From assembly GCF_023016525.1 (NCBI RefSeq), contig NZ_JALKCG010000001.1, positions 1,178,001 through 1,242,000 on the forward strand: a stretch of 64,000 nucleotides of DNA, in the 5' to 3' direction. The notes under the pieces were generated by a model. That model saw nothing but the letters and a program-made list of their open reading frames with translations. It searched no databases and had not been told where the DNA came from. The translations under genes were made by a program, and so were the position numbers. Origin of the DNA: Ancylobacter koreensis (GTDB lineage: Bacteria > Pseudomonadota > Alphaproteobacteria > Rhizobiales > Xanthobacteraceae). Shown piece after piece: positions 27,239 to 37,366 of the stretch (within the stretch, counting starts at the first letter, position 1; the number at the start of each line of letters is the position of its first letter).

Positions 27239-28978
27239 ATGATCGACAGCCGCAGCACCGGCTCTGTCCCGACCAACCCTGTCGCCCATTGGGACGTGAC
27301 CCTGCCCGACGAGGGCGCCACCGGCCGCCTCGCCATGGACCTCGCCGCCATGCTGCGGCCGGGCGATCTGGTGACGCTCGACGGCGATCTCGGCGCCGGC
27401 AAGACGACGCTGGCGCGCGCGCTGATCCGCGAATTGGCCGGCGACCCGGAGCTGGAGGTGCCGAGCCCCACCTTCACGCTGATGCAGGGCTACGATCTGC
27501 CGCGCCTGCGCGTCGTGCATGCCGACCTCTACCGGCTGGGCGACGCGTCCGAGCTCGACGAGCTCGGCTGGTCCGAGCAGACCGACGGCGCGGTCACGCT
27601 GGTCGAATGGCCGGAGCGTGCGGGCGGCGCCATCCTCCAGCCCGACCGGCTGGAAGTGCACATCGCCCTGCCCGTCGGCGGTCCCGAGACCCTGCGGCGG
27701 CTGCGGCTGTTCGGCTTCGGCCGGCTCGCCGGCGCGCTGTTCCGCATGAAGTCGATCCGCGCGCTGATCGACCAGACCGGCTTCGGCCCGGCCCATCGCC
27801 GGCATCTGCAGGGCGACGCCTCGACCCGCAGCTATGAGCGCCTCGTCGGTGCGCGCCGCAACGCCGTACTGATGAACGCGCCGCGCCGGCCGGACGGGCC
27901 TCCGGTGCGCGGGGGCAGGCCCTACAGCCAGATCGCCCATCTCGCCGAGGACGTGAAGCCCTTCGTCGCCATGGCGCGCGGCCTGCGCGAGCGTGGCTTC
28001 TCGGCGCCGGCGATCTATGGCGGCGATCTCGAAGCGGGGCTGCTGATCATCGAGGATCTCGGCGAGGAGGGCGTGCTCGGCGGCACCCCGCCCGCACCGC
28101 TGCCCGAGCGCTACGAGGCGGCGGTCGACGTGCTGGCGGCGCTGCACGCCATGGAGCTGCCCGACACGTTGCCCGTGGCGCAGGGCATCGACCACCACAT
28201 CCCGGCCTACGACCTGCAGGCGCTGCTGATCGAGGCCGAGCTGCTGCTCGACTGGTATCTGCCCCATTCCGGCGTCTCGCTGGCCGCCGATGCGCGCCAG
28301 TCCTTCCGCCAGCTCTGGACCGTGGCGCTTGCCCCGGCGCTGGCGCAGAAGCCCGTCTGGGTGCTGCGCGACTATCATTCACCCAACCTGATGTGGTTGC
28401 CCGACCGCGACGGGCTGGCCCGCGTCGGCCTGCTCGATTTCCAGGACGCGGTAATGGGCCCGGCGGCCTATGACGTCGCCTCGCTCGGGCAGGATGCCCG
28501 CATCGACGTGCCGGAGGCGCTGGAACTCGCCTTGCTTGGGCGTTACGCGAAGGCGCGGCGCGAGGCGGATCCCGCCTTCGACGTGCGCGGCTTCGCGGCC
28601 TCCTACGCGGTGATGGGCGCCCAGCGTGCCACCAAGATCCTCGGCATCTTCGCGCGGCTCAACCACCGCGACCGCAAGCCCGCCTATCTGCGCCACCTGC
28701 CGCGCATCTGGAACTATCTCCAGCGTTGCCTCGCCTTCACCGAGCTGGAGGCGCTGGCGAGCTGGTACAAGGACCATGTGCCGGCGCCCGGCGCGCGGCC
28801 GCGCTTCGAGGCGGGCGCTGCCGGCCTCGCGACCCGCACGCCTGCGCCCCCGCCTCCGGCGTCCCCCTTGCCGGAGCCGGCGGCGCCTTCCGCTGCTGCC
28901 GCCCCCTCCGCCGAGGTTACCGCCGACGCTCCCGCGCCATCGACGCCCGAAACGCCGAACGATTCCAGCTCCACATGA
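27239..28978 (+). CDS. TsaE fused to an AmgK-like sugar kinase
   Basis: A 579-aa two-domain protein. Residues 1-165 are TsaE, the ATPase of the tRNA t6A37 threonylcarbamoylation complex: Walker A GDLGAGKTT, then SPTFTLMQGY and HADLYRLGD. Residues about 175-500 are an aminoglycoside phosphotransferase-like kinase, with catalytic loop VLRDYHSPNLMW and metal aspartate in LLDFQDAVMGP. The kinase matches AmgK, which phosphorylates MurNAc/GlcNAc at the anomeric carbon during peptidoglycan recycling; the next gene, overlapping by 4 bp, encodes the partner uridylyltransferase. A Pro/Ala-rich tail of about 70 residues ends the protein. The fusion is known in Hyphomicrobiales. Confidence 0.88.
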   Translation: MIDSRSTGSVPTNPVAHWDVTLPDEGATGRLAMDLAAMLRPGDLVTLDGDLGAGKTTLARALIRELAGDPELEVPSPTFTLMQGYDLPRLRVVHADLYRLGDASELDELGWSEQTDGAVTLVEWPERAGGAILQPDRLEVHIALPVGGPETLRRLRLFGFGRLAGALFRMKSIRALIDQTGFGPAHRRHLQGDASTRSYERLVGARRNAVLMNAPRRPDGPPVRGGRPYSQIAHLAEDVKPFVAMARGLRERGFSAPAIYGGDLEAGLLIIEDLGEEGVLGGTPPAPLPERYEAAVDVLAALHAMELPDTLPVAQGIDHHIPAYDLQALLIEAELLLDWYLPHSGVSLAADARQSFRQLWTVALAPALAQKPVWVLRDYHSPNLMWLPDRDGLARVGLLDFQDAVMGPAAYDVASLGQDARIDVPEALELALLGRYAKARREADPAFDVRGFAASYAVMGAQRATKILGIFARLNHRDRKPAYLRHLPRIWNYLQRCLAFTELEALASWYKDHVPAPGARPRFEAGAAGLATRTPAPPPPASPLPEPAAPSAAAAPSAEVTADAPAPSTPETPNDSSST

Positions 28979-29694
28979 CCGCGATCACGACCGCCATGGT
29001 GCTCGCTGCCGGCCTTGGCAAGCGCATGCGCCCGCTTACCGACCGCATTCCCAAGCCCATGGTCGAGGTGAACGGCCGCCCGCTGGTCGATCACGTGCTG
29101 GACCGGCTCGCCGCCGCCGGCGTGACGAAGGCGGTGGTGAACCTGCACTGGCATGCCGATGTGCTGGAGCGCCATCTCGCCGGGCGCAAGAACCCCCGCA
29201 TCGTCTTCTCCGACGAGCGGGGCGAACTGCTGGAGACCGGCGGCGGCATCCGCAAGGCGCTGCCGGAACTGGGCACGGAGCCTTTCTTCGTCGTCAACGC
29301 CGACACCATCTGGATCGAGGGCATCCGCCCGAACCTCGCCACGCTGGCGCGCAAATTCGATGCCCGGCGGATGGATTTCCTGCTGCTGCTGGCCCCCGCC
29401 GCCACCTCGATCGGCTATGAAGGACGCGGCGATTTCCTGATGGACGGCGAGAGCCGGCTCACCCCGCGTCCCGAGCGCGAGATGGCGCCATTCGTCTATG
29501 CTGGAGCCGCCGTGGTGGCGCCGGATGTCTTCGCACAGACGCCGGAGGGTTCGTTCTCGCTGAGCCGGCTGTTCGTTCGGGCCGCCGAGGCGGGGCGGCT
29601 CTTCGGCGAGCGGATGGAAGGGGTGTGGATGCATGTCGGCACGCCGGAGGCCATCGACGAGGCCGAGGACGCCATTGCGCGCTCCAAGGACTGA
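28975..29694 (+). CDS. murU: MurU-like N-acetylmuramate-1-phosphate uridylyltransferase
   Basis: The 239-aa nucleotidyltransferase has the family start MVLAAGLGKRMRPLTDRIPKP and a mid-protein VNADTIWI motif that binds the nucleotide and metal. Together with the AmgK-like kinase encoded just upstream (ATGA overlap) it would convert MurNAc-1-phosphate to UDP-MurNAc, a cell-wall recycling route that bypasses MurA and MurB and gives some bacteria fosfomycin tolerance. Assignment rests on this pairing; a glucose-1-phosphate or mannose-1-phosphate enzyme cannot be fully excluded. Confidence 0.85.
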   Translation: MTAITTAMVLAAGLGKRMRPLTDRIPKPMVEVNGRPLVDHVLDRLAAAGVTKAVVNLHWHADVLERHLAGRKNPRIVFSDERGELLETGGGIRKALPELGTEPFFVVNADTIWIEGIRPNLATLARKFDARRMDFLLLLAPAATSIGYEGRGDFLMDGESRLTPRPEREMAPFVYAGAAVVAPDVFAQTPEGSFSLSRLFVRAAEAGRLFGERMEGVWMHVGTPEAIDEAEDAIARSKD

Positions 29695-29736
29695 ACGCGC
29701 CTCCGCGCCGGCCGCCGCCCGCGCGGAGGGCCGCCG

Positions 29737-32700
29737 GTGAGCCGCGCCACGCCGAACCTCTTCACCATCCCGCCGTCGGCGCCCTTCGTCGCGACGCTCG
29801 CCGACGCGCTGCTCGACGGTCGGCTGATCGAGGGCTTCGCCCCGCGCGGCGATCCGATGGAGCTGGCGGGCGCGACGATCTTCCTGCCGACCCGCCGCGC
29901 CGGCCGTCTGCTCGCCGAGGCGCTGCGCGAGCGCGCCGGCTGCGGCGTGACGCTGCTGCCGCGCATCGTGCCGCTGGGCGATGTCGACGAGGACGCGCTC
30001 GCCTTCGCCGAGAGCTTCACCGATCCACCGCGCGCCGTGCCGCCGACCACCCGCCGCCTTGCTCTCGCCAATCTGACGCGGCGCTGGCGCCGGGCACTGC
30101 GCGGCGATGACGGGCGCGTGGCGGTGGCGGCCGGGCCGGGCGCCGAATTCGCTCTCGCCGACGCGCTTGCCAAGCTGATCGACGAGATGGCGGCGCAGGA
30201 GGTGCCGTGGGAGCGGCTCGACACGCTGGTGCCCGGCGAGCACGACCGCTACTGGGACATGGCGCTCGACTTCCTCAAGATCGCCCGCGACTTCTGGCCG
30301 GCCTTCCTCGACGGTGAGGGCCTCGTCGACGCCAGCGTGCGCCGCGACCGGCTGATCTATGCCGAGGCGCGCCGGCTCGCCGCCCTGCCCGATGCCGGTC
30401 CGGTCATCGCCGCCGGCTCGACCGGCTCCATGCCGGCGACCGCCCGGCTGCTCGCCGCCGTGGCGCACCTGCCGAAGGGGTGCGTGGTGCTGCCGGGCCT
30501 CGACCTTTATCTCGACGCCCGCTCCTGGGAGGCGTTGACCGACGACGAGGCGTCAGCGCCGAGCCATCCGCAATATGGCCTTGCCCTGTTGCTGAAAGCC
30601 CATATGCGCGCCGGCCGTGAGGCCGTGCGCGAGCTTGCCCCGCCGGCGCCGCACGGACGCGAGCGGCTGCTCTCCGAGGCGCTGCGCCCGGTCGCCTCCA
30701 CCGAGGCGTGGGCCAGCCTCGGCGAGCGGCTGGGACCCCCCGCCATCGACGCGGCGCTCGACGGCGTGAGCGTGGTCGAGGCGGACGATTCGCGCGAAGA
30801 GGCGCTCGCCATCGCCGTCGCGCTGCGCGAGGTGCTGGAGCTGCCGGGCCGCACCGCCGCGCTCATCACGCCCGACCGCGATCTCGCCCGCCGCGTCACC
30901 GCCGAACTGCTGCGCTTCGAGGTGGGTATCGACGATTCCGCCGGCGAGCCCCTGTCGGAGAGCGTGCCGGGCCGCTTCGCCCGCCTCGTCGCCGATGTCT
31001 GCCACCAGCGGCTGGCGCCGGTACCGCTCTCCGCGCTCTTGCGCCACGCGCTGACCCGCTTCGGGCTGGAGCGGCCCGCGCTCGACGTCGCAGCTGACGC
31101 GCTGGAACTCACCGTGCTGCGGGGCCCGCGCCCGCGCGCCGGGGCGGACGGACTGGTGGCGGCCATCGCCGGCTTCGACGCGAAAGACCATCACCCAAGC
31201 GATGCACGGGCCTCCGTGAGCGAGGAAGACCGCGCCCGCGCCGCCGATCTCGCCGCCCGCCTGGCCGGGGCGCTCGCCCCGCTTCTGGCGCTGGGGGAGG
31301 GCGAGCACGCCTTCGCCGCCCTGCTGGAAGCGCACCGCGCTGCCATCGAGGCCGTCTGGAGCGGCCCGGATGCCGCCGCGCCGGAGGAGGAGCCGGCGCT
31401 CGCCACGCTGGCCCGTGCCTTCGCCGCCCTTTCCGAGGGCGCGCCGCTGGCGCCCGCGATGACGCTGGCCGACTATGCCGCCGCGCTGCCCTTGTTGCTG
31501 GCCGACCAGCCGGTGCGCCCGCCGCTGGTGCCCGGCGCGCGGCTGCGCATCCTCGGCCCGCTGGAAGCGCGCCTCATCGGCGTCGATCGGGTGGTGCTTG
31601 CCGGCCTTGTCGAGCAGACCTGGCCGAACGCGGTGCGGGCCGATCCCTGGCTCAGCCGGCCGATGCGCGCGGCGCTGGGGCTGGAGGCGCCGGAGCGGCG
31701 CATCGGCCTGTCCGCCCACGACTTCGTGCAGGGCTGCGGCGCGCCCGAGCTCGTGCTGTCCTATCCGCGCAAGCTCGGCGGCGCGCCGAGCGTGCCCTCG
31801 CGCTTCCTCCAGCGCCTCGCGGCGGTGAGCGGGGACGCGCGCTGGCGGGCGGTGGTGGCGCGCGGCGACCGCTTCCGCCGGTTGGCCGGGCTGATCGAGG
31901 AGGAGCCGGCGGCCGCGCGTATCGCACGGCCGGAGCCCGCCCCGCCGGTCGAACTTCGCCCGACGCGGCTGAGCGTCACCGAGATCGAGACCTGGCTGCG
32001 CGATCCCTACACCATCTACGCCCGCCACGTGCTGGGGCTGCGCCCGCTCGACCTGTTCGACGAGGCGCCCGGCGCCGGCGAGCGCGGCACGGCGATCCAC
32101 GACGCGCTCGGCAGCTTTGCGCAGGCCTTCCCCGAGGCGCTGCCGGAAGAGGCCGAAGCGGCGCTGCGGACGCTGGGACGGCGCGCCTTCGCCCCGCTCG
32201 AAGCCTTCCCGGCCGAGCATGCCCTGTGGTGGGCGCGCTTCGAGCGGCTGGTGCCGCGCTTCATCGCGTGGGAGCGCGGGCGTCGCCGCGCCGCACGGCG
32301 GCTGTTCGCCGAGCAATATGGCCGGCTGTCGCTGGCCGGCGGGCGCTTCACCCTGACCGGCCGCGCCGACCGCATCGAGCAGCTGCGCGAGGGCGGGCTC
32401 GCCATACTCGATTTCAAGACCGGCGCGGTGCCGACGGCGAAGCAGACTGCGGCGCATTATTCGCCGCAGCTCCCGCTGGAAGCCGCCATGGCGGCGGCGG
32501 GCAGCTTTCCGGACCTGCCGGCCGAGGAGGCCGCCGCGCTCGCCTATGTGAAGCTCGGCACGGCGGAGCTGAAGGAGGTGAGCGCCGTCGACAGGGACCA
32601 GAGCGCCGCCGGCCTTGCCGCCTCCACGCTGGAGCGGCTGGAACAGCTCGTCGCCGCCTTCGAAAATCCCTCGCGCGGCTATGCCTCGCTGGCCCGGCCG

Positions 32701-32781
32701 ATGTTCCGCGCCCGCTTCGGCAATTACGACCATCTGGCGCGGGTGAAGGAATGGTCGACCGGCGGGGAGGGCGAGGAATGA
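29737..32781 (+). CDS. addB: Double-strand break repair protein AddB
   Basis: The 1014-aa subunit of the AddAB helicase-nuclease, the alphaproteobacterial counterpart of RecBCD. AddB lacks a canonical N-terminal Walker A; here the segment TIFLPTRRAGRLLAEAL replaces it, as in alpha-type AddB. The C-terminal nuclease domain has LAILDFKTGAVP with the catalytic Asp-x-Lys and a downstream Tyr/Gln motif (HYSPQLPLEA). GTG start with GGAGG just upstream. It precedes addA, overlapping it by 4 bp. Confidence 0.93.
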   Translation: MSRATPNLFTIPPSAPFVATLADALLDGRLIEGFAPRGDPMELAGATIFLPTRRAGRLLAEALRERAGCGVTLLPRIVPLGDVDEDALAFAESFTDPPRAVPPTTRRLALANLTRRWRRALRGDDGRVAVAAGPGAEFALADALAKLIDEMAAQEVPWERLDTLVPGEHDRYWDMALDFLKIARDFWPAFLDGEGLVDASVRRDRLIYAEARRLAALPDAGPVIAAGSTGSMPATARLLAAVAHLPKGCVVLPGLDLYLDARSWEALTDDEASAPSHPQYGLALLLKAHMRAGREAVRELAPPAPHGRERLLSEALRPVASTEAWASLGERLGPPAIDAALDGVSVVEADDSREEALAIAVALREVLELPGRTAALITPDRDLARRVTAELLRFEVGIDDSAGEPLSESVPGRFARLVADVCHQRLAPVPLSALLRHALTRFGLERPALDVAADALELTVLRGPRPRAGADGLVAAIAGFDAKDHHPSDARASVSEEDRARAADLAARLAGALAPLLALGEGEHAFAALLEAHRAAIEAVWSGPDAAAPEEEPALATLARAFAALSEGAPLAPAMTLADYAAALPLLLADQPVRPPLVPGARLRILGPLEARLIGVDRVVLAGLVEQTWPNAVRADPWLSRPMRAALGLEAPERRIGLSAHDFVQGCGAPELVLSYPRKLGGAPSVPSRFLQRLAAVSGDARWRAVVARGDRFRRLAGLIEEEPAAARIARPEPAPPVELRPTRLSVTEIETWLRDPYTIYARHVLGLRPLDLFDEAPGAGERGTAIHDALGSFAQAFPEALPEEAEAALRTLGRRAFAPLEAFPAEHALWWARFERLVPRFIAWERGRRRAARRLFAEQYGRLSLAGGRFTLTGRADRIEQLREGGLAILDFKTGAVPTAKQTAAHYSPQLPLEAAMAAAGSFPDLPAEEAAALAYVKLGTAELKEVSAVDRDQSAAGLAASTLERLEQLVAAFENPSRGYASLARPMFRARFGNYDHLARVKEWSTGGEGEE

Positions 32782-35700
32782 GCGACCCGAACGTACTCGC
32801 CCCCGGCCCGCTGCGTGCCGCCACGGCCTTGCAGACCACCGCCTCCGATCCGATGCTGTCCGCCTGGGTCTCGGCAAATGCCGGCTCGGGCAAGACCCAT
32901 GTTCTGGCGCGGCGGGTGATCCGCCTCCTGATGCGCGGCGTGCCGCCCGGCCGCATCCTCTGCCTTACCTACACCAAGGCCGCCGCCGCCAACATGGCGA
33001 ACCGCGTGCTCGGCGAGCTGCGCCGCTGGACGACGCTCGACGACGAGGCGCTGGACGCGGAGATCGTGCGCACCGATGGCGGCTCGCCCGGCGCGCTGCG
33101 GCGGGCGCAGGCGCGCCGGCTGTTCGCGCAGGCGCTGGAGACGCCGGGCGGGCTGAAGATCCAGACCATCCACGCCTTCTGCGGCGCGCTGCTGCACGCC
33201 TTCCCCTTCGAGGCCGGGGTGCCGGCGGGCTTCGGCGAGCTGGAGGAGGCAGCGCGCCTCGAACTACTCGCGCGCGTGCGCGAAGAAGTGGTGCTGGAGG
33301 CCACCGGCGCACCGGACAGCGATCTCGGCCGCGCGCTCGCCCTGCTGGTCGGCGTCGCCTCGGATGAGGGCATCGGCGAACTGATCCGCGAACTGGTAGC
33401 CGATGCCGCCGCGCTGGAGGCGGAGGAGGAAGACCTTGCCGCCGCCGTGGGGCTCGATGGGCCGGTCGCAGCCAGCGAGATCGAGCGCGCCATCGTCGAG
33501 GACGCGCTCATTGCGCGCGGCGCGTGGCGGGGGCTGGGCGAGGCGCTGGCTCTTGAGGCCGGCAATGCCGCCCGGCGCGGGCGGGCGCTGATGGACGCCG
33601 CCGCCGCCCCGCCGGATGCGGTCGCCGACGCCTATGCCGGCGTGTTCCTCAAGGACGATGGCGAGCCCTATGGCGACAGCCAGTTCGGCGCCGCGCCGGT
33701 GCGCGCAAAATTCCCCCAGCTTCTTGCCGAACGCGACCGCATCGCCCCGCTGGCCCGCCGCCTCGCCGCTGCCCGCGCCTTCGAGCGCAGCCGCGCGGTG
33801 CTGGCGCTGGGGCGCGAGGCGGCGCGGCGCTATGAGCGCGCCAAGGCCGCGCGCGGCGTGCTCGACTTCACCGATCTGATCGACGCGGCGCGGCGCCTGC
33901 TCGCCTCGGGCGCCTCGGCCTGGGTGCATTACAAGCTCGATCAGGGCATCGACCATGTGCTGCTCGACGAGGCGCAGGACACCAGCCCCGAGCAGTGGGA
34001 GGTGATCCGCCCTCTGGTCGCCGAGTTCTTCGCCGGCGAGGGCGCCCGCGATGGCGCCGCCAGCCTGCCGCGCACGCTGTTCGTGGTGGGTGACGAGAAG
34101 CAGTCGATCTTCTCCTTCCAGGGCGCCGACCCGCGCCGCTTCGATCTGGTGCGGCGCGAGTTCCACGCGGCGGCGGGCGCGCGTTTCACCCATGTCGAGC
34201 TGCAGCATTCCTTCCGCTCGGCGCCGGGCATTCTGGAGGCGGTGGACGAGGTGTTCGGCGCCGAGGCCGCCTATCGCGGGCTTTCCGCCGAGGGCAAGCC
34301 GCCCGTCCATGCGCCGATCCACGCCGCGCTGCCCTCGCTCGTCGAGATGTGGGAGCCGGAGGCGCCGAGCGAGAAGGTGGATGTCGACGCCTGGCAGCGC
34401 CCGCTCGACGCGCCCGCTTCCGACGACCCGAAGGGCCGGCTCGCCCGCAAGATCGCCGCCCATATCGCGGCACGCATCCGCGACGGCTTTCCCGTTGCCG
34501 GCCGGCACGGCGCGCGGCCGGCGCGGCCGGGCGATTTCCTCATCCTCGTGCGGCGGCGCGATTCGCTGTTCGAGGCGATCATCCGCGAGCTCAAGCATGC
34601 CCGCGTCGCGGTGGCCGGTGCCGACCGGCTGGTGGTGGCCGAGCACATCGCGGTGATGGACCTGATGGCGCTGGGAGATGCGCTGCTCTCCCCGGACGAC
34701 GAGCTGGCGCTGGCCTGCGCGCTCAAGAGCCCGCTGTTCGGCTTCGACGACGCCGACCTGATGGCGCTGGCGCCGCGCCGGGCCGCGCGGCTCGAACGGG
34801 TGCTCGCCGCCCGCGCCGGCGAGAATCCGCGCTGGGCCTCGGCGGCCCAGCGGCTGGCGCGGCTGCGCGGCGAAGCGCGGCGGCTGAGGCCGTTCGACTT
34901 CTACGCCCGCGTGCTGGGGCGCGAGCGCGGCCGCGCCGCCATGCTCGCCCGGCTCGGCCCCGAAGCCGCCGACGCGCTCGACGAGATGCTGGCGCTGGCG
35001 CGGGCCTATGAGAACATCGAGGCGCCCTCGCTTGCCGGCTTCCTCGCCTTCCTGCGGCGGGGAGGGGCCGAGGCCAAACGCGACATGGAGGCCGGCCGCG
35101 ACGAGGTGCGCGTGATGACCGTGCACGGCGCCAAGGGGCTGGAGGCGCCCTATGTCATCCTCGCCGACACCACGTCCGGGCCGATGACCCGCCGCAGCGC
35201 CGGCCTCTTGCGCGTCGAGCGCCCGGACGGGCGGCGCGTGCTGCTGCACGCGCCTTCCAAGACCGCCGATACACCGGCCATGGCACTCGCCCGGCAGGCG
35301 GGCGACGCGGCGCAGCAGGACGAATATCGCCGCCTGCTCTATGTCGCGCTCACCCGTGCCGAGACCGCCCTCGTGCTGTGCGGAGCGGACGGCGTGCGCC
35401 GGCGCCCGGCCGATTGCTGGTACGAACTCGTGCGCGGGGCGCTGGAGCCGCAGGCGGCCGAGCACCCCGCCGCCGGTTTCCCCGGCACCGTACTGCGCTG
35501 GCGCGGGGCGCAGCCCGGCGGCGGCGAGGCGGGCAGCGCTGCGCCGGCTCCCGTCCCCGCCGCTCCCGCCGATACGCAGGAACGCGCGCTTGCCCGCGCG
35601 CTCGCCCGCCCGCTCGCCGAGACGGCGGCGGCCCGCCCGCGTCTGCGCCCTTCCGCACCCGGTCCCGATAACGAGGGGTCGCCGGATGCCATCGCCGCCC

Positions 35701-36209
35701 GCGCTATCGAGCGCGGCGACCTCCTTCACCGCCTGATGGCGGCGCTCGCCGGCCTCCCGGCGGCGGAGCGCGGGGCGCCCGGCCGCCGCCTGCTCGCCGC
35801 CGCCTCGGACTGGCCGGAGGCGGCGCGCGAGGAACTCTTGGCGGAGGCGCTCGGCGTGCTCGGACTGGCCGGTCTCGACGCGCTGTTCGCGCCCGGCAGC
35901 CTCGCCGAGGTTCCGCTCGCCGGCACGCTGGAGGACGGCACGCCGGTGACGGGGCGCATCGACCGGCTGGTCGTCGGTTCCGATCGTGTGCTGGTCGCCG
36001 ACTTCAAGACCGACCGCCACGTGCCGCGCGTGCCGTCGGCGGTGCCTCCGGCCCATCTGCGCCAGCTCGGCCTCTATGCCGCCCTGCTGGCCCGGCTGTT
36101 CCCCGGCCGGGAGATCGCTGCGCAGCTCGTCTACACCGCCGGCCCGCTCGTCCACGCGCTCGACGCGGGCACGCTGGCGCGCGCGGTGGAAAGCGTCACT
36201 TCGCCGTGA
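32778..36209 (+). CDS. addA: Double-strand break repair helicase AddA
   Basis: The 1143-aa UvrD-type helicase and nuclease subunit of AddAB. Helicase motifs are clear: motif I NAGSGKTHVLARR, Ia TYTKAAA, motif II LLDEAQDTSPEQWEV, motif III GDEKQSIFSFQGADP, motif V/VI MTVHGAKGLEAPYV and RLLYVALTRAE. The C-terminal nuclease motif is LVADFKTDRHV followed by QLGLYAALL. It unwinds and resects broken DNA ends so RecA can load. Start ATG overlaps the addB stop; trxA follows. Confidence 0.95.
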   Translation: MSDPNVLAPGPLRAATALQTTASDPMLSAWVSANAGSGKTHVLARRVIRLLMRGVPPGRILCLTYTKAAAANMANRVLGELRRWTTLDDEALDAEIVRTDGGSPGALRRAQARRLFAQALETPGGLKIQTIHAFCGALLHAFPFEAGVPAGFGELEEAARLELLARVREEVVLEATGAPDSDLGRALALLVGVASDEGIGELIRELVADAAALEAEEEDLAAAVGLDGPVAASEIERAIVEDALIARGAWRGLGEALALEAGNAARRGRALMDAAAAPPDAVADAYAGVFLKDDGEPYGDSQFGAAPVRAKFPQLLAERDRIAPLARRLAAARAFERSRAVLALGREAARRYERAKAARGVLDFTDLIDAARRLLASGASAWVHYKLDQGIDHVLLDEAQDTSPEQWEVIRPLVAEFFAGEGARDGAASLPRTLFVVGDEKQSIFSFQGADPRRFDLVRREFHAAAGARFTHVELQHSFRSAPGILEAVDEVFGAEAAYRGLSAEGKPPVHAPIHAALPSLVEMWEPEAPSEKVDVDAWQRPLDAPASDDPKGRLARKIAAHIAARIRDGFPVAGRHGARPARPGDFLILVRRRDSLFEAIIRELKHARVAVAGADRLVVAEHIAVMDLMALGDALLSPDDELALACALKSPLFGFDDADLMALAPRRAARLERVLAARAGENPRWASAAQRLARLRGEARRLRPFDFYARVLGRERGRAAMLARLGPEAADALDEMLALARAYENIEAPSLAGFLAFLRRGGAEAKRDMEAGRDEVRVMTVHGAKGLEAPYVILADTTSGPMTRRSAGLLRVERPDGRRVLLHAPSKTADTPAMALARQAGDAAQQDEYRRLLYVALTRAETALVLCGADGVRRRPADCWYELVRGALEPQAAEHPAAGFPGTVLRWRGAQPGGGEAGSAAPAPVPAAPADTQERALARALARPLAETAAARPRLRPSAPGPDNEGSPDAIAARAIERGDLLHRLMAALAGLPAAERGAPGRRLLAAASDWPEAAREELLAEALGVLGLAGLDALFAPGSLAEVPLAGTLEDGTPVTGRIDRLVVGSDRVLVADFKTDRHVPRVPSAVPPAHLRQLGLYAALLARLFPGREIAAQLVYTAGPLVHALDAGTLARAVESVTSP

Positions 36210-36215
36210 CGCTGC

Positions 36216-36245
36216 CTTGACGCGCGGGGGGGCGGATACCTACCT
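36216..36245 (+). promoter_or_regulatory. Possible trxA promoter
   Basis: CTTGAC at 36216-36221 resembles the alphaproteobacterial -35 box. About 17 bases on, CCTACC is only a weak -10 match. The interval between addA and trxA (83 bp) is the only place for a separate trxA promoter. Confidence 0.3.
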
Positions 36246-36292
36246 TGGCTGCAACTTCCCCTGAATTCTCAAGATTCTCGAAAGGTGTCCAA

Positions 36293-36613
36293 ATGGGCGT
36301 CGAAAAGGTGTCGGATCAGAGCTTCGAGTCCGACGTGATCAAGTCCGATGGTCCGGTCCTCGTGGATTTCTGGGCCGAATGGTGCGGCCCCTGCCGCATG
36401 GTCGCTCCGGTGCTCGACGAAGTGGCGGGCGAACTCGGTGACAAGCTGAAGATCGTCAAGCTCAACGTCGACGAGAACCCCGCGACCGCTTCCAAGTACG
36501 GCATCATGTCGATCCCGACCCTGCTGCTGTTCAAGGACGGCCAGCTCGCCTCGCGCCAGGTCGGTGCGGCGCCGAAGGCCAAGATGCTGCAGTGGATCAA
36601 CAGCGCGATCTGA
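36293..36613 (+). CDS. trxA: Thioredoxin 1
   Basis: The 106-aa disulfide reductase supplies electrons to ribonucleotide reductase and other enzymes. Active site is Cys31-Cys34 in WCGPC, followed by the cis-proline loop SIPTLLLF. Length and fold are canonical. Start ATG has AAAGG upstream. Position after addA is conserved in Hyphomicrobiales. A strong terminator closes it. Confidence 0.96.
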   Translation: MGVEKVSDQSFESDVIKSDGPVLVDFWAEWCGPCRMVAPVLDEVAGELGDKLKIVKLNVDENPATASKYGIMSIPTLLLFKDGQLASRQVGAAPKAKMLQWINSAI

Positions 36614-36646
36614 GCGCACGATGATTCGCATGAGCCGATAAACACG

Positions 36647-36677
36647 CCCCGGCCGGGTCTCCCGCGCCGGGGTTTTT
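36647..36677 (+). terminator. Intrinsic terminator of trxA
   Basis: CCCCGGC (36647-36653) pairs with GCCGGGG (36666-36672), followed by five Ts (36673-36677). It is about 34 bp downstream of the trxA stop and likely ends the divL-addA-trxA series. Confidence 0.85.
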
Positions 36678-36752
36678 CATTTTCCCGCCCGCGCCCGTCC
36701 GCCTTGCCGGCGGCGAGAAGGCGCGTGGCCGATTCCCCTTCTGGAGCCTTCC

Positions 36753-37259
36753 ATGTCGCTTTCCATGTATGACGCCTCCGTTCCCGTCTTCCAGCGCGGG
36801 CTCGGCAATCTCGATGCCATTCTGCGCAAGGCCGAGGAGCACGCCGCCGCCACCGGTCTCGACCTCGCGGAGCTGGCCGGCGCGCGGCTCGCGCCGGACA
36901 TGTTCCCGCTGACCGGCCAGATCCAGAGCGCCACCGATTCCGCCAAGTTCGGCGCGGCCCGCCTCACCGGTACCAGCGCGCCGAGCTTCGCCGATACCGA
37001 GACGACCTTCGAGGAACTGCACGCCCGCATCGCCAAAACGCTCGACTATCTCGCCAGCGTCGATCCCGCCGGCTTCGAGGGCGCGCAGACCCGTGAGATC
37101 GTGCAGAAGTCGCGGCGCGGCGAACGGCATTTCGTCGGCACAAGCTATCTCCTGACCTTTGCGCTGCCGAACTTCTTCTTCCACGTCACCACTGCCTACG
37201 ACATCCTGCGCCACAAGGGCGTGCCGGTCGGCAAGGCGGATTATCTCGGCGCATTCTGA
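36753..37259 (+). CDS. DUF1993 family protein
   Basis: The 168-aa cytoplasmic protein matches DUF1993, a DinB-like four-helix bundle family of unknown role. Family marks are SMYDASVPVFQRGLGNL at the N-terminus and LPNFFFHVTTAYDILRHKGVPVGKADYLG at the C-terminus. No signal peptide. It stands alone between the trxA terminator and the cytochrome gene. Function unknown. Confidence 0.85.
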   Translation: MSLSMYDASVPVFQRGLGNLDAILRKAEEHAAATGLDLAELAGARLAPDMFPLTGQIQSATDSAKFGAARLTGTSAPSFADTETTFEELHARIAKTLDYLASVDPAGFEGAQTREIVQKSRRGERHFVGTSYLLTFALPNFFFHVTTAYDILRHKGVPVGKADYLGAF

Positions 37260-37366
37260 TCCGTGGACATATGCACCCCGCCCCGGTGCGCAGCCGGGGC
37301 GGGGTGGCGGTTCCCCGGCATTCGTGGAATGATTCCAGTCACGGGTGCGCCAACGGGGGGATCGTC

